Positions 49,901 through 59,569 of a DNA stretch of 64,000 nucleotides are shown piece after piece; the stretch's first letter is position 1, and each line of letters starts with the position of its first letter. The stretch spans positions 7,000 through 70,999 of the forward strand of contig MLAK01000693.1 of assembly GCA_001839685.1 (NCBI GenBank), read 5' to 3'. Below the pieces are notes generated by a model. That model worked only from the letters and a program-made list of their open reading frames with translations, was not told where the DNA came from and did no database searches. The position numbers and the translations under genes are program-made. The DNA is from Tritrichomonas foetus (Eukaryota; Parabasalia; Tritrichomonadida; Tritrichomonadidae).

Positions 49901-49923
49901 AGAAGGCTATTGAAGCAAAATAA
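46921..49923 (+). CDS. VARS1: Valyl-tRNA synthetase
   Basis: This complete 1000-aa class Ia enzyme charges tRNA-Val in the cytosol. The basic N-terminal 45 residues are a eukaryotic-type extension. The HIGH motif is HLGH at 97-100 in NVTGELHLGHAL. The ValRS-specific WLPGTDHAGIATQ follows. The CP1 editing domain lies at about 220-420, with LIATTRLETLLGDEAVA and TPAHDPNDF. The zinc-free core has WCISRQLWWGHRIPA, KMSKS is at 608-612 (GRKMSKSLGN), then the anticodon-binding helical domain, and a C-terminal coiled coil closes the protein. All motifs are intact. Codon usage is markedly C-ending in roughly the first half and relaxes toward T/A-ending codons after about 48.5 kb. Confidence 0.98.
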   Translation: MSKVTAKAQRKEKTIKEPVNKAPAKLKKTANKMTYDNPTPPGEKPNLDEFPNEYCPPRVECAWYSWWNQQGFFKPNGTSDKKFVMVLPPPNVTGELHLGHALTCSIEDALTRYHRMCGEDTLWLPGTDHAGIATQVRVEKMLQVEKGITRHDITREEFLGHAHAWTDKYGGNIKNQLRVLGSSLDWSRCFFTLDEPRSKSVTEAFVRLFNKGKIYRAERLVNWDCALQTAISDAEVEYITVPKRTLLKVPNHKFEKYPFGVFTYFKYQIADDNGQPTDETVLIATTRLETLLGDEAVAINSKDPRYAHLHGKRIYHPFRKITIPIILDDELVDMDFGTGVVKVTPAHDPNDFETGLRHNLKFTNVFTEDGKINDICPEFAGLPRFDARIAIAKRLKELNLFDREEDHEMRLGITQRGGDIVEQVIKKQWFVDTKSMAERALQAVETGDLKIHPQEFVIDWQRWHENIRPWCISRQLWWGHRIPAYRVFIDGVAQEGDKEWIAARSDEEAIKVACEKFGLTADHLKLVQDEDVLDTWFSSALLPFTAMGWPDNTVDCQRYYPGTILETGWDILTFWVSRMVMMSLELNDCVPFKTVLLHPLVRDAQGRKMSKSLGNVVNPLHVIEGIDLEDLIKNLAEAHLDEKEMNTATQGMKASYPNGIPQLGADAMRMALISFAGMSRTANLNVNVIVSYRNFCNKIWNAIRFAMPNFENFKGVEFGTLSVADKWVLNKLSNAVKAAIAGCQDFLMSDAISTMIHFFHDEFCSVYLEAIKPIMSGKDEEKKKTVVSVLYEVIETSLRMLHPFMPFVTEDLWQRLPKRFDVPSIMLAPYPQVNEEWINFPTESMDTAILISQGARRIKQTYNLKSNTMKMQIITDLPNIADTFDSVHALAAIGEITTQPFGTPITPGFSSEVVSDTIEVRLDLTGLIDFEKELKNTQAKKAKILVNFNKLETKVSQPTYTTKVPQNVQETEKGLLETYRSQIKALEAVEENLKKAIEAK

Positions 49924-50287
49924 AAAAAAGAAATCTATTTTTTTCAATGATTTACAAATGACGAGAAAATAAAATGGTTCTAAATAAAATTTAAAGATTT
50001 GCATTTCATTTTTCTTTCATTATTTTTATTTTGGATACTTAATTTTAACATCTTTTCCTTTGCTCGACTTGAGATTGATACTTTAGATGAAAGATAAATT
50101 TTCGTATGGTGTTTTGACCATATTTTTTTATTTTCGAAAGAAATAATGACATAATGAATGATAATAAAAATGTTTTCTTTCATTGTAACATTAAATGATT
50201 GTCAGCAGTTGTTCCTTTTTATACAATTGCTCGTCAGCATAACTTTAATATCAACCCATTATAAAGAGAGAGAGTAAAAAAAAGGAC

Positions 50288-50348
50288 AAAAAAAGAGCCC
50301 TATAATAGACCAAAACTGTTATAATTGTTTTTTGGGCCTCTTTTTTTT
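50288..50348. repeat. Imperfect inverted repeat (hairpin)
   Basis: AAAAAAAGAGCCC pairs with GGGCCTCTTTTTTTT with one bulged base, around a 33-nt interior that contains a smaller TATAA/TTATA pairing. In RNA on the plus strand it would be a hairpin ending in U8, like a factor-independent or Pol III end, but no adjacent RNA gene is recognised. Confidence 0.45.
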
Positions 50349-50611
50349 ATTATGAAATGTAACTCAGATGCATTTAGAAATAAAATAAATCCCACGATGA
50401 TTAATTTATTATTTTTAAAAATATTTTCATTCATATTCTCAAGAAAAGAAAAAACAAATTAAGGAAATAAAATGATATCTACGACATCAAGTACAACTAT
50501 ATATCATTTTTTTGAATACCTTATTAAGTTTGGAGAAAGAAAAATTAAACTATCATTGAATGAATTTGATATAATCAAATCAATTTTCCTTCAGAGAATT
50601 CAATGTCATTA

Positions 50612-50721
50612 CATGAAATTTGTTTGTTCATGAAATTTGTTTGTTCATGAAATTTGTTTGTTCATGAAATTTGTTTGTTCATGAAATTGGTTTGTTCATG
50701 AAATTGGTTTGTTCATGAAAT
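50612..50721. repeat. 17-bp tandem repeat, about 6.4 copies
   Basis: The unit CATGAAATTTGTTTGTT is repeated head to tail. The last two full copies carry TTGG in place of TTTG. There is no coding or RNA signature. Confidence 0.95.
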
Positions 50722-50858
50722 AGACAAATTGCATTTTAGTGTATTTTAAAAATATTAGTCGGATTCTGTATATGTCTATGCAAAGTATACTGGATGTGTA
50801 AAAAGAAACAAATCTCTCATTTATCTCCACAATAAAAGGAAATAAAAAATAAAAAGCT

Positions 50859-51617
50859 TCAGTCGAAATTGTTGAAGCATGGTACAAAATTAAAATCTTT
50901 CTTGGTAACCTCCAAAGTTTGACCATTCATTATTCCTTGATCAATCGATTTAACCAGCCTATCAATGTCATTTGGATCTTCAGTTTTTTTCAATGCAATT
51001 TTTATCAAACCTCGTTTAGAATTTGAGCGAGATAAAATCCACTGAAATTGTGGATAAAATTTTTTGAAAACTTCAAAAAGGTTGTTAGCATGAATTGGAC
51101 AATTTTTCACCTCGATTGAAGTGATTTGGCTTAAATCAACAGCTTTGAATTTCTCAAATTTGATACATTTAAGAAAAGTCATTAAATGGCGAGCATCTTC
51201 TTCATTGGCCCCCTCAAATGCAAGAAAACCATCTTCGTGAATCGAAAAGCCACCAATTGATAAGCCGTTCATAATATCGCGAATTGCTTGGGAATAAAAA
51301 GCCAATAAAACCTGCTTTGGCTTTTCTGGTGCGTCATTGGAATAAAATTGGGAGCCTGTGCTTTCAAAATATTTAAAAGTGGAGATATTCGGTATTTTCT
51401 GTAAAAGAGTAGAGTATTGAGTCTTTCGGGTTAATTCTAAATAAATATAATAACGTTTTTGAAAAGTAAAAGATGCAATAAATTTGATATCAAGACCGAG
51501 AGATTTGTGAAAATAGCCAAGATCATAGCCATTCGGGGCTTGAAAAATGAAAGTATCGGTGAAATTGGCCATTAAAAATTGATGTTGATTTTGATGACGA
51601 ATTTGTCCTTTCCTCAT
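50859..51617 (-). CDS. Unrecognised 252-aa protein
   Basis: The frame starts with ATG (a second in-frame ATG is 15 codons on, MANFTDTF). The sequence is a well-mixed alternation of strands and helices with no low complexity, so it looks folded. Examples are RYYIYLELTRKTQY, VLLAFYSQAIRDIM and EDARHLMTFLKCI. No metal, nucleotide or membrane motif is visible. It ends 240 bp from the 17-bp array. Immediately upstream, on the other strand, is the tRNA-Cys gene, so its promoter region is only about 50 bp or overlaps the tRNA. Function unknown. Confidence 0.6.
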   Translation of the reverse strand: MRKGQIRHQNQHQFLMANFTDTFIFQAPNGYDLGYFHKSLGLDIKFIASFTFQKRYYIYLELTRKTQYSTLLQKIPNISTFKYFESTGSQFYSNDAPEKPKQVLLAFYSQAIRDIMNGLSIGGFSIHEDGFLAFEGANEEDARHLMTFLKCIKFEKFKAVDLSQITSIEVKNCPIHANNLFEVFKKFYPQFQWILSRSNSKRGLIKIALKKTEDPNDIDRLVKSIDQGIMNGQTLEVTKKDFNFVPCFNNFD

Positions 51618-51664
51618 ATTTAGGGAATTTACTTTTGGATAATTCTTCTTTTTAATTTCTCGTA

Positions 51665-51736
51665 GGGGCCGTAGCTCACCGGTAGAGCATTGGATTGCAG
51701 ATCCAGCGGTAATCGGTTCGATTCCGGTCAGCCCCT
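51665..51736 (+). tRNA. tRNA-Cys (anticodon GCA)
   Basis: All four arms can be folded. Acceptor GGGGCCG with CAGCCCC has one C:A mismatch at the sixth pair. The D arm is GCTC/GAGC with GGTA in the loop. The anticodon arm is TTGGA/TCCAG with loop TTGCAGA, giving anticodon GCA at 51697-51699. The T arm is ATCGG/CCGGT with loop TTCGATT. Discriminator base T73 is the identity base for Cys. Internal A box (TAGCTCACCGGTAGAGC) and B box (GGTTCGATTCC) are present. No intron. Confidence 0.95.
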
Positions 51737-51751
51737 CTTTTTTCTTTTTCT
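51737..51751 (+). terminator. Pol III T-run terminator of tRNA-Cys
   Basis: Directly after the tRNA, CTTTTTTCTTTTTC supplies T runs of six and five, the usual RNA polymerase III stop. Confidence 0.75.
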
Positions 51752-52523
51752 TTTCACAATGACATCTTTCTTGATTTTGGTATTCTTGGTTTATAAAAAT
51801 TACTATATATGTATTATTTTATAAGGCATCCGGTACTGAAAAGCATTCTAAAAAAGCAAGTATTAAATTTTCTGTCATATCAATATTGAGATTATAAGAT
51901 CCATTCATATTATTTGTCGGATCAATAAATAATGCAAATCAGAGGAAAACATATGGGACAAAAATACAAACATCTTTGTTATTTCTAATAAAAAATGTCA
52001 AATAGTGATTTAAAAACATCAAATCTGTTTTCTTGTAAGTATTCTCTTTCTTTATCCATGTTTGCACACTTATTGAGTTCGCAGTGAACAAATTTATTTT
52101 AAACTTTGTCTGGAAAATTTGAAAAAAGAAACCGAATATTTCCTGACTTGGAAAACAATTATTACAGATTTTGTTCTCTCGTGAAAATAATTAACTAAAT
52201 TTTCACATCCTTTTAAAACCAACAAAAAAGCATCAATTAACAAACGACTGACTCCACTGAGAACAAATTATAAGAGATGATCTTTTCATAAGAGCAAAAA
52301 AAAAATATCTGCTTTTTACTCTTTTGTTTCTTGAGAATCAAATTTCATATATCCACTTAATACGTGATACTTATAGATTTATTTTAATTGGAAGCTTTCC
52401 TGGAATGATGTCTCACCATTGAAATTTCTAAATGATCAATCTTTCCGAAAAGATGATGTTTCAATTGAAATTTTGAATGATGTGGTATTTTCGAATTTCC
52501 ATATATTCAAAGTTACTGTTATA
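51752..52523. other. Intergenic
   Basis: AT-rich. The Rab frame is open back to a TTG at 52419 but the first ATG is at 52524. No other feature. Confidence 0.5.
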
Positions 52524-53096
52524 ATGTCATATCCAAAGATCGTTCTTGTTGGTGAGACTAATGTGGGGAAAACATCATTAAGCGTAAGATACAGAACATC
52601 TCAGTTCTCAGAAGAATCTCCTGCGACAATTGGAGCAGCTAATATTCTTTTACCTGTTCACTTAGAGAATGAAACAGTAACACTCGATCTATGGGATACT
52701 GCTGGACAAGAAAGATATCGAAGTTTAACACCAATGTATTTTCAGGGATGCATAATTGCAATATTTGTTTACGACATTTCCAAATTACAGACTTTTAGTT
52801 CACTAGATACTTTTCTTTCCTTACTCCAACAGAAAGCCCCAGAAAATTGTGCGATTGTAGTTGTTGGAAACAAAAGCGATATGGATATTGACCGTGAAGT
52901 TTCAATTCCAAGGGCAGAAGCATATAGTCAGAAAATAGGAGCATTGTTTTATATGGAAACATCTGCGAAAAATGGCACAGGTGTAGAGGAATTATTTACA
53001 CGTGTTGCTGAAGTAGCAAGGGATTCTCACAGACAAAAAAATGATATATCATTAAGTTCCAAAGAAAATGAATCGAACCAAAAGCAATGCTGCTAA
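52524..53096 (+). CDS. Rab GTPase, Rab5/Rab21-like
   Basis: 190 aa from the first ATG. G1 GETNVGKTS is at 10-18 and switch I is around ATIGAAN at 34-40. G3 is WDTAGQERYRSL from residue 57 with Gln62; G4 NKSD is at 116-119; G5 ETSAK is at 145-149. Two C-terminal cysteines at 189-190 (QKQCC) take prenyl groups. Switch I and the interswitch have the Rab5/21/22 flavour (early endosome), though Ala replaces the more usual Phe after IGA. It works in vesicle traffic on endosomal membranes, switching with GEFs and GAPs. The subtype is inference; Rab identity is certain. Confidence 0.95.
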   Translation: MSYPKIVLVGETNVGKTSLSVRYRTSQFSEESPATIGAANILLPVHLENETVTLDLWDTAGQERYRSLTPMYFQGCIIAIFVYDISKLQTFSSLDTFLSLLQQKAPENCAIVVVGNKSDMDIDREVSIPRAEAYSQKIGALFYMETSAKNGTGVEELFTRVAEVARDSHRQKNDISLSSKENESNQKQCC

Positions 53097-54693
53097 GAAG
53101 AATTACAAATTTTAAAGAATAAATTTTTGAATTTATTGATTTTATATATAAAATCTATATATTAAATGACATTTTAAAGAAAATAAAGATTTGGTATGAA
53201 TATTAAATCAATTTTGCTAAACGATATATCTATATTTAGGAATTTGTTTGGGCAATTTATATCAAAAAGCTCAGAATACTTATAAAATATTGTTTCACGT
53301 TATTGGATATCGATCTGTCATTCTATATTGCCCAGGTTTTGAGAACAATTGTGATCAGTTAGTCATCTTTTTTACATGACTTTTGTTTACCAAAATCACT
53401 TTTTGGATGAGAAATGAAAAGAAATTCCACAAAACTATTGTTGAAAATCGACCATATATTAATAGTGATTGATTTATACATGTCACATTACCAATATTCT
53501 ATCAGAGTTTTGATTGTGGGATTTTTAATCTTTCTTTTATTTCTTAATCTTTTGAATCATTGATCTGGAAAACTGTCATTGAAAAAGGGTTTCGAATCTT
53601 TGACATATTTTAATAAAAAGAATTAGAATTTCGATTACAATATCTAATCTCGATATTGGGTTGAAGAAAAAACAAATACTATTTTTGAATGGGTAGTGAA
53701 ATTCATTTGGATAGGGTTCGCACTTATGACCAAGGGTTGAAAAAATTATGACCAAGGTTTGAGAAAAGTCCAAATAAGTTAGGCATCTTCATATATTCAA
53801 TAAACCCTCCTCCCAAGTATGTAAAAAGTTATACATCTTTAGTAGAGTAGAATAGATTATATAGATAGTTCTCATACGATTTACTTCTGCAAAAACTCAA
53901 ATGGTTTTCAAGGAATAATTTTTGTATTTGTGAAAGTTAGAATATGATCTCTCGTCAGTCTGATATATAGCTATGCACACAGATTCTATTTCTATCAAAA
54001 ATATTTTTGACGAAAATTAATCTATATCTGGATCTATTAATTTCCAGATTTCTTTCAGTGAATTTACTTACATATTATTATCATATCAAAATAAAGTCAT
54101 GAAATTGAGATGGGAAATTATTTTTGTAAATTTGATCTTGCATGAAAAATTACGATCAAATACTTAATTAAGATTCATAAGCTGTTCAAATAGATGATAT
54201 CGAAAAGACTGACAAGTTATTGTTGATATGATGTTTTTCCTGGTCTTCAAAAGATGACGAAAAAAACAATACGTCACGCAGATTAGAATCACATCTGTCA
54301 GGATTAAAATATCTCAAAAATGGAAAAATGTGATCAGCATTTTTATCAATGAAATTAATTATAGGAAATTATATGAATACCCGTTTGATCAATTTAAATA
54401 TCCATTTATCTTTATGGTATCAAGTTATCTGTACTAAAAATGATTTTACTTTCTAAATTGTAAGATAATCATCAAGTATTTCGAAAATTATAAAAATTTC
54501 TGATAGATTTTGATTAATAAACCTCAAAATCATTAGTTGTTAGATAATTCAGGTTTCCAAGCCTATTAAATGCCCTTTGAAAATGAAAAGTTTGATGGAA
54601 TAATTGAAAGGGTTTTCACCTTTTTGTGATGAGATTTATCAAACTTATCAAAGAGTTTGTGATTTCACCCTATTTTTCAATACCAAAGAATTG
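53097..54693. other. Gene-poor intergenic region
   Basis: 1.6 kb without a supported gene. A small local duplication (TATGACCAAGGGTTGA, then TATGACCAAGGTTTGA) is near 53725-53765. No RNA gene was seen. Confidence 0.55.
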
Positions 54694-56646
54694 ATGTCTT
54701 TACCACAATATGACTCGCATCTCATGCGTGTAACGCATATGAGTGAAGAAGTTGAAGATATTCCCATACTAGAAAACCGTCCATTAAGTAGAACAACTTC
54801 AAATTTACCTGGACCATTTGGACAACAAGATTTAAACAACAACAATGTATCTATTTCGACCAACAATAATACCAAAGGTGTTAGATCACGAGCTCCTACT
54901 GTAGGTCCCAATAGAAAACAAATACTTGATTCGATTTTAAACAAAAAAGATGAAGAAAGATCAACATGGCTTACTAATTCTCTCCTTAAAACTCCCGAAT
55001 ATTTAGCATTAAGAGAAAGTGCTTTACCATACGTAGGTGGTTACTCATTTTCAAATATAAAGCATACAGTAACAGTAAATGCTTCTTCATCAATAAACCG
55101 ATACACAACTTTAGACCTGATTTTTCAGCATCTTCAGACTATTGGAATGTATCAAACAGCCGATATTTTATCGAAAGAAAGCGGTCATGCTTTTCAATCA
55201 AATGATTCGCTTGAATGGGATAGATCAGATCTTCGTTTGATAACTTCACTAGCTGTTAGTCATAAAGAAAATGCATGGGACATAAAGCCAAAACCCAATC
55301 ATATTTATTCAAAAGAATATTTTGAATGCATCGAAGATGAATTTTCTGCATGTCCATATCGAGAAAATCCATTAACCATATGGGATGAATTACATAATCC
55401 TAATCTTAATGTTGTTTATTCGAAACAACGATCACAAACATATGGAAACGTAATTGCCGCATCTTTAAAACGAATTATTATCTTTCAACTCATGAATGAT
55501 GGTGTCAAACTAACAAAAGAAGATCAAGGCGAGTTTTTCCTGGCATTACAATCGATAACTTCATATGAACATTTTCTTGAACATCTAATTTGTCTGTTTG
55601 ATTGCGATTTGAGCAATACTAGATATCAACCACTTTCTCCATCAGTTGTACGTAATATTCAGATGGCTGTAATAAGTTTAATTCGCTGTTGGATTTGGTT
55701 TCATGGAAATTATCTTGGGGAAACCACATTAAATAGGATTAATGGCTTTGCGGACCGAGTATTTAATGATAAAAAATTTATATATGCACATAAAGGTGTT
55801 CAAATTATCCGAGAACAAATAAAAAACAAACATTTTTATGGAGTGCAGACAAAAAACTTGGATGATCCTCCAGAACCAGCAATTGATTTAAATAGCCGAG
55901 CTATATTTTTATCATCATTAACAATTTTAGGGCCCGAGCCATTAGAAGTAGCTCGACAAATAACTTTATTATTTCATCAGAAATTTTCAAAAATATCATC
56001 ATATGAATTTATTATAGGATTGAAGAATAGGAAAACAACTGTTAATACTCCATCTTTATTAGAATTTTTCTTAATGAATGATAACTTATCTCAAATAATA
56101 GCCAAAACGTTTCTTGATGCAGAAAATAAAAGTTATGCTTATTTGAAACTAGTTGCAATTGCTAGAAATTTGAGACAGCTTGGCAATTTGGACTCTCTTG
56201 CAGTATTTTTAAGATTGATCCTTCGTGATGATATAAAAATGCTTGGAAGACCGTCAGATGCGATCGTTATGGAAATGAATAAAATCTTTCGAGAGTGTGG
56301 TGATTTTGATAAGAAAGAAACTATTCATCCAACATTATATGAAAAAGTTATATTAGAAAGAATATCAAATAAACTACCTACGATTCCCAATTTATATGCT
56401 GAAATCAAATCAACACAGAAGGCATTACTGAAGCAACCAGATTATATTGATGGACTAATGAACTGGGAAAAAACAAAAACTTTGGCAAAACGATGCTCGA
56501 TCATTTTTCGATTTCAAAATTGCGTTTACAATTTCATTCCAATTCCACAAATACAGAAAGTTATTACAAAAGAAGTTATATTACCATTTGATCAATTTGA
56601 GAAATTAATGTACAATAAAATAAAGGACTTTCAAACGTTCCTGTAG
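54694..56646 (+). CDS. LisH/RasGEF (CDC25-type) exchange factor
   Basis: The first ATG is at 54694 (650 aa); the frame is open from a TTG at 54604. The N-terminal 120 residues are polar. Residues about 133-162 (TLDLIFQHLQTIGMYQTADI and ESG) are a LisH-like dimerisation motif. A helical RasGEF-N-like region follows, with the CDC25 catalytic domain from about 395 to 640: SSLTILGPEPLEVARQITLLF matches the DPxExAxQLTxxE start, and FLDAENKSYAYLKLVAIARNLRQLGN matches the helix that inserts into Ras. It should activate a Ras-like GTPase. Trichomonads have several LisH-RasGEF proteins. Confidence 0.85.
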   Translation: MSLPQYDSHLMRVTHMSEEVEDIPILENRPLSRTTSNLPGPFGQQDLNNNNVSISTNNNTKGVRSRAPTVGPNRKQILDSILNKKDEERSTWLTNSLLKTPEYLALRESALPYVGGYSFSNIKHTVTVNASSSINRYTTLDLIFQHLQTIGMYQTADILSKESGHAFQSNDSLEWDRSDLRLITSLAVSHKENAWDIKPKPNHIYSKEYFECIEDEFSACPYRENPLTIWDELHNPNLNVVYSKQRSQTYGNVIAASLKRIIIFQLMNDGVKLTKEDQGEFFLALQSITSYEHFLEHLICLFDCDLSNTRYQPLSPSVVRNIQMAVISLIRCWIWFHGNYLGETTLNRINGFADRVFNDKKFIYAHKGVQIIREQIKNKHFYGVQTKNLDDPPEPAIDLNSRAIFLSSLTILGPEPLEVARQITLLFHQKFSKISSYEFIIGLKNRKTTVNTPSLLEFFLMNDNLSQIIAKTFLDAENKSYAYLKLVAIARNLRQLGNLDSLAVFLRLILRDDIKMLGRPSDAIVMEMNKIFRECGDFDKKETIHPTLYEKVILERISNKLPTIPNLYAEIKSTQKALLKQPDYIDGLMNWEKTKTLAKRCSIIFRFQNCVYNFIPIPQIQKVITKEVILPFDQFEKLMYNKIKDFQTFL

Positions 56647-56867
56647 GATATAAAACATAGTTTATTGAAATCAATAGAATTTATTGTAATCAACATTATT
56701 TTTCTCCTTTGCCTTTTATTCTCTCTTAAATGATCACTTTACATGCAATCTTTAAAGTATATTGTATGAACTATATTTATTTTCTATATTTATAAAAGTT
56801 CATCAGTTGACAATGATGAAGAATTTAAATGGGGAAAATATAGGTCAAATAAAGGTGAATATGAATT

Positions 56868-57341
56868 ATGTATCATAAGAAGATTCATTTCGATGCAATT
56901 CTTATAATATCCGAAATTCTTGCTATCTTATCAACATTTTATTTATCATATCTCATGTTTGTTTTAATTGTTGATTGGCTATTTGAAGTTCCATATTCTC
57001 ATCAACAAATTCTCAACTTTCGGGTTTTCACTTTCTCAACAACGATAGGAAGAATAACCATTTTTGGTGAACTATTTGGTGGATTTGTTAGTTCTTTTCT
57101 TTTTATGTACTTTGAAGGTAAATTTCGAAAATCATGTGATTTTATGACACCAGTTTTTGTGCTTCATTTCATCATTATTACTTGCCTCTGTGGTTTCCCG
57201 AAATCATTTTGCTGGTGGTTTTCAACCATTTTCTCAGCTGCATTTTCTATAGTGTTTGCAGGGAAAGTTACCAAGTACTATGAATTCTACAACATCAACC
57301 CTGCGGTAATTTTCTCAACAATTTTGCATAATGCAAAATGA
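56868..57341 (+). CDS. SYS1: SYS1 Golgi membrane protein
   Basis: This 157-aa product from ATG has four membrane helices (about 10-36, 62-84, 93-110 and 115-132). SYS1 family features in order are FDAILIISEI at the start, FYLSYLMFVLIVDWLF, then the first lumenal segment, DFMTPVFVLHFIIITCLCGFP and the WWF helix start. SYS1 is a trans-Golgi receptor that brings the Arl3/ARFRP1 GTPase to the membrane, which then recruits golgins. The length is normal for the family. No frame problem is seen. Confidence 0.88.
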   Translation: MYHKKIHFDAILIISEILAILSTFYLSYLMFVLIVDWLFEVPYSHQQILNFRVFTFSTTIGRITIFGELFGGFVSSFLFMYFEGKFRKSCDFMTPVFVLHFIIITCLCGFPKSFCWWFSTIFSAAFSIVFAGKVTKYYEFYNINPAVIFSTILHNAK

Positions 57342-58067
57342 TTTTGCCACAATCTTAATGCATCTTTTTTATCTTTGATATATATTCATCAATCTTACTT
57401 TTAATGAGAATAATACTGTTTTAGAATAATTTTGCAAATACGAACTTTTGAAACAGCTTCAGAAAGGCCGGCCTTCATCGAATTAGTTATTACACATATT
57501 GTTTTCAGGAATAAAAGATGCAAGAACCTTACACAGTAAAGGCCATGCCAATATTATGCTTTGTAACGCTATTAGATATGATGAACAATTTTGAAGCATG
57601 ATTATTTTGGTAAAAATAAAAAAGAATTTTCATGACAGAGGATTAATAAAATACATATTATTTATTTTTTATTATGTATTTGTTTGTGTAATGTTTTCCC
57701 TTACAAACGTGATATTTGACAACAATTGTTTTCCAATGTTTGAATATTAAATAGGTTATATAATTTAATAATTCAAACTTGGACCTTGAGGACACTGATT
57801 AATGAGACAAATTTATCATTGAAGATATGTTTTATGATGTGATCACATCATGATATGTGACATGTGATTTAAAATATATCATTTAGATCTGACTTTTTTT
57901 TTTCTTTAGATTCATTTTCTTGACCATATTAATTGATAACGTATTCAATTGTGTTTATTTTTTCAATAATCATTAATCGTTGGATTTATTCTTTGAGAAG
58001 ATATTCCTCCGAACAGAGTATTGAAAAATTGAAAGAGAGTGGCTCTTCAGCTCGGCCTTTTCGATTC
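57342..58067. other. Intergenic
   Basis: AT-rich. The ribosomal protein frame is open from a TTG at 57933, but the conserved protein starts at the ATG at 58068, which follows TCGATTC. No other feature. Confidence 0.5.
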
Positions 58068-59249
58068 ATGTCTGATCGTAAAACTGTCCAAGTTTATTCA
58101 GTTGCTGGCGCTGCCACAGAAACAACACCACTTCCAAATGTTTTTGACACACCAGTCCGTGCCGATCTTGTCCAATTGATCTACACAAACCTTGCTAAGA
58201 ACCAAATGCAACCACACGGAACCACACAAACCGCTGGTATCCGCCCATCCGCCGTCTCATGGGGTCCAGGTCGTGCTAAGGCTCGTGTTCCACGTGTCAA
58301 CGGTTCAGGTTCAAACCGCAATGGCCAAGGTGCCTATGCTAACTTCTGCCGTGGCGGTCACCGTTTCGGCCCACCAAGCGTCCAACGCCGTTGGTTCCGC
58401 CCAGTCCCACTTAAGCAACGTCGTTATGCTGTTGCTTCCGCCATCGCCGCCTCCTCCTACACACAATTCGTCGAAGCCCGTGGTCACTGCATCAAAGAAA
58501 TCCCAACCATCCCAGTCGTTGTTGCCGATGAAATCGAATCAATCACAAAGACCAAGCAAGCCGTTGCTGCCCTCAAGGCTCTCCATGTTTATGGTGATGT
58601 CCAACGCGTCATCGATGGAAAGATCCACCGCTCAAGCAAGGGCAAGATGAGGCGCTCAGCCTTCAAGACAAAGAAGGGACCACTTGTCGTTTATGCTAAC
58701 GATAAGGGTGTTGCCAAGGCCTTCCGTAACATCCCAGGTGTTGATGTCCAAAACGTTTCCCGCCTTTCACTTTACCAACTCGCCCCAGGCGCAACACTTG
58801 GCCGTCTCGTTGTTTGGTCACAATCCGCTTTCAAGGCCCTCGATGCCATCTACGAATCCAAGAAGGGCTTCGTTCTTCCACACTCCCTCATCACCAACCA
58901 AGATCTTGAACGCGTTGCCTACTCCGATGAAGTTCTTGCCACCCTCCGCCCAGCCCTCCAAACATTCTCAGTCCCAACAGGCCGCTGCCCATGCCGCCTT
59001 GGCGTCGCTTGCCAGGAATGGACCGCTGCCCTCAAGCAAATCGAAGAACTCCGCGCTGCTGAACTCGCCAAGACACGCACACCAGAAGCCATCAAGGCCC
59101 TCTTCGAAGAAGTCGCTGCCGTTCAACCACCAGCACCAGAAGACCTTTCAATCGCTCCACACATCTATCCAGGATACTTCGACTCCCTCCACCTCAAGGA
59201 TGATGATAACCTCGAGGCCGAGCTCGAAGGTGAAGAAAAGGCTGAATAA
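58068..59249 (+). CDS. RPL4: 60S ribosomal protein L4 (uL4)
   Basis: 393 aa from MSDRKTVQVYS. The uL4 hallmarks are VFDTPVRADLVQLIY, the exit-tunnel loop SWGPGRAKARVPRVNGSGSNRNGQGAYANFCRGGHRFGPP, and the globular continuation KQRRYAVASAIAAS. The eukaryotic extension continues to an acidic end. The loop reaches into the nascent-peptide tunnel of the large subunit. Codons are strongly biased to C- and G-ending forms, as expected of a highly expressed gene in this genome, and GC content is far above the flanks. Intact and full length. Confidence 0.98.
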   Translation: MSDRKTVQVYSVAGAATETTPLPNVFDTPVRADLVQLIYTNLAKNQMQPHGTTQTAGIRPSAVSWGPGRAKARVPRVNGSGSNRNGQGAYANFCRGGHRFGPPSVQRRWFRPVPLKQRRYAVASAIAASSYTQFVEARGHCIKEIPTIPVVVADEIESITKTKQAVAALKALHVYGDVQRVIDGKIHRSSKGKMRRSAFKTKKGPLVVYANDKGVAKAFRNIPGVDVQNVSRLSLYQLAPGATLGRLVVWSQSAFKALDAIYESKKGFVLPHSLITNQDLERVAYSDEVLATLRPALQTFSVPTGRCPCRLGVACQEWTAALKQIEELRAAELAKTRTPEAIKALFEEVAAVQPPAPEDLSIAPHIYPGYFDSLHLKDDDNLEAELEGEEKAE

Positions 59250-59569
59250 GCAATTCGCGAGTAAACCTTTATTTTCAATTATTTCCTAATTCATTTTTTT
59301 CCCTTCCTTTCCTCTCTTCAACCGCTGCTTTACATTTCGAGACATTACTTGTAGATGTTCGATTTTGATTCTTCTTTTTTCCCCATATTCAGAATATTCT
59401 TGATCAAATGCATGGGCCAAACACATCGAAAGATTCTAATATTGAAGTCCTAAATTTAGATTCAATGAAAAACAAGAAAACAAACAAACAAGAATAAATA
59501 AATAAATAAATCCAAAAAATACTTTACATTCTTTCTATAGAAGATAACACTTCATTCAAAAATAAATTT
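59250..59569. other. Intergenic between convergent genes
   Basis: 320 bp with the 3' flanks of RPL4 and of the MYST gene, including an AATAAATAAATAAAT string near 59494. Nothing else. Confidence 0.5.

Larger units (their letters stand above)
49924..50858. other. Intergenic between convergent genes
   Basis: AT-rich region holding an inverted repeat (50288-50348) and a 17-bp tandem array (50612-50721), both listed. No gene. Confidence 0.5.

Noticed and set aside
50612..50721. CRISPR-like array
   Set aside because: Units are contiguous 17-bp tandem repeats without spacers, and the DNA is eukaryotic.
53576..53773. 65-codon minus-strand frame
   Set aside because: Phe/Ile-rich chance frame overlapping a small local duplication.
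58192..59289. Two plus-strand frames of 152 and 201 codons
   Set aside because: Other-frame shadows of RPL4, caused by its codon bias.
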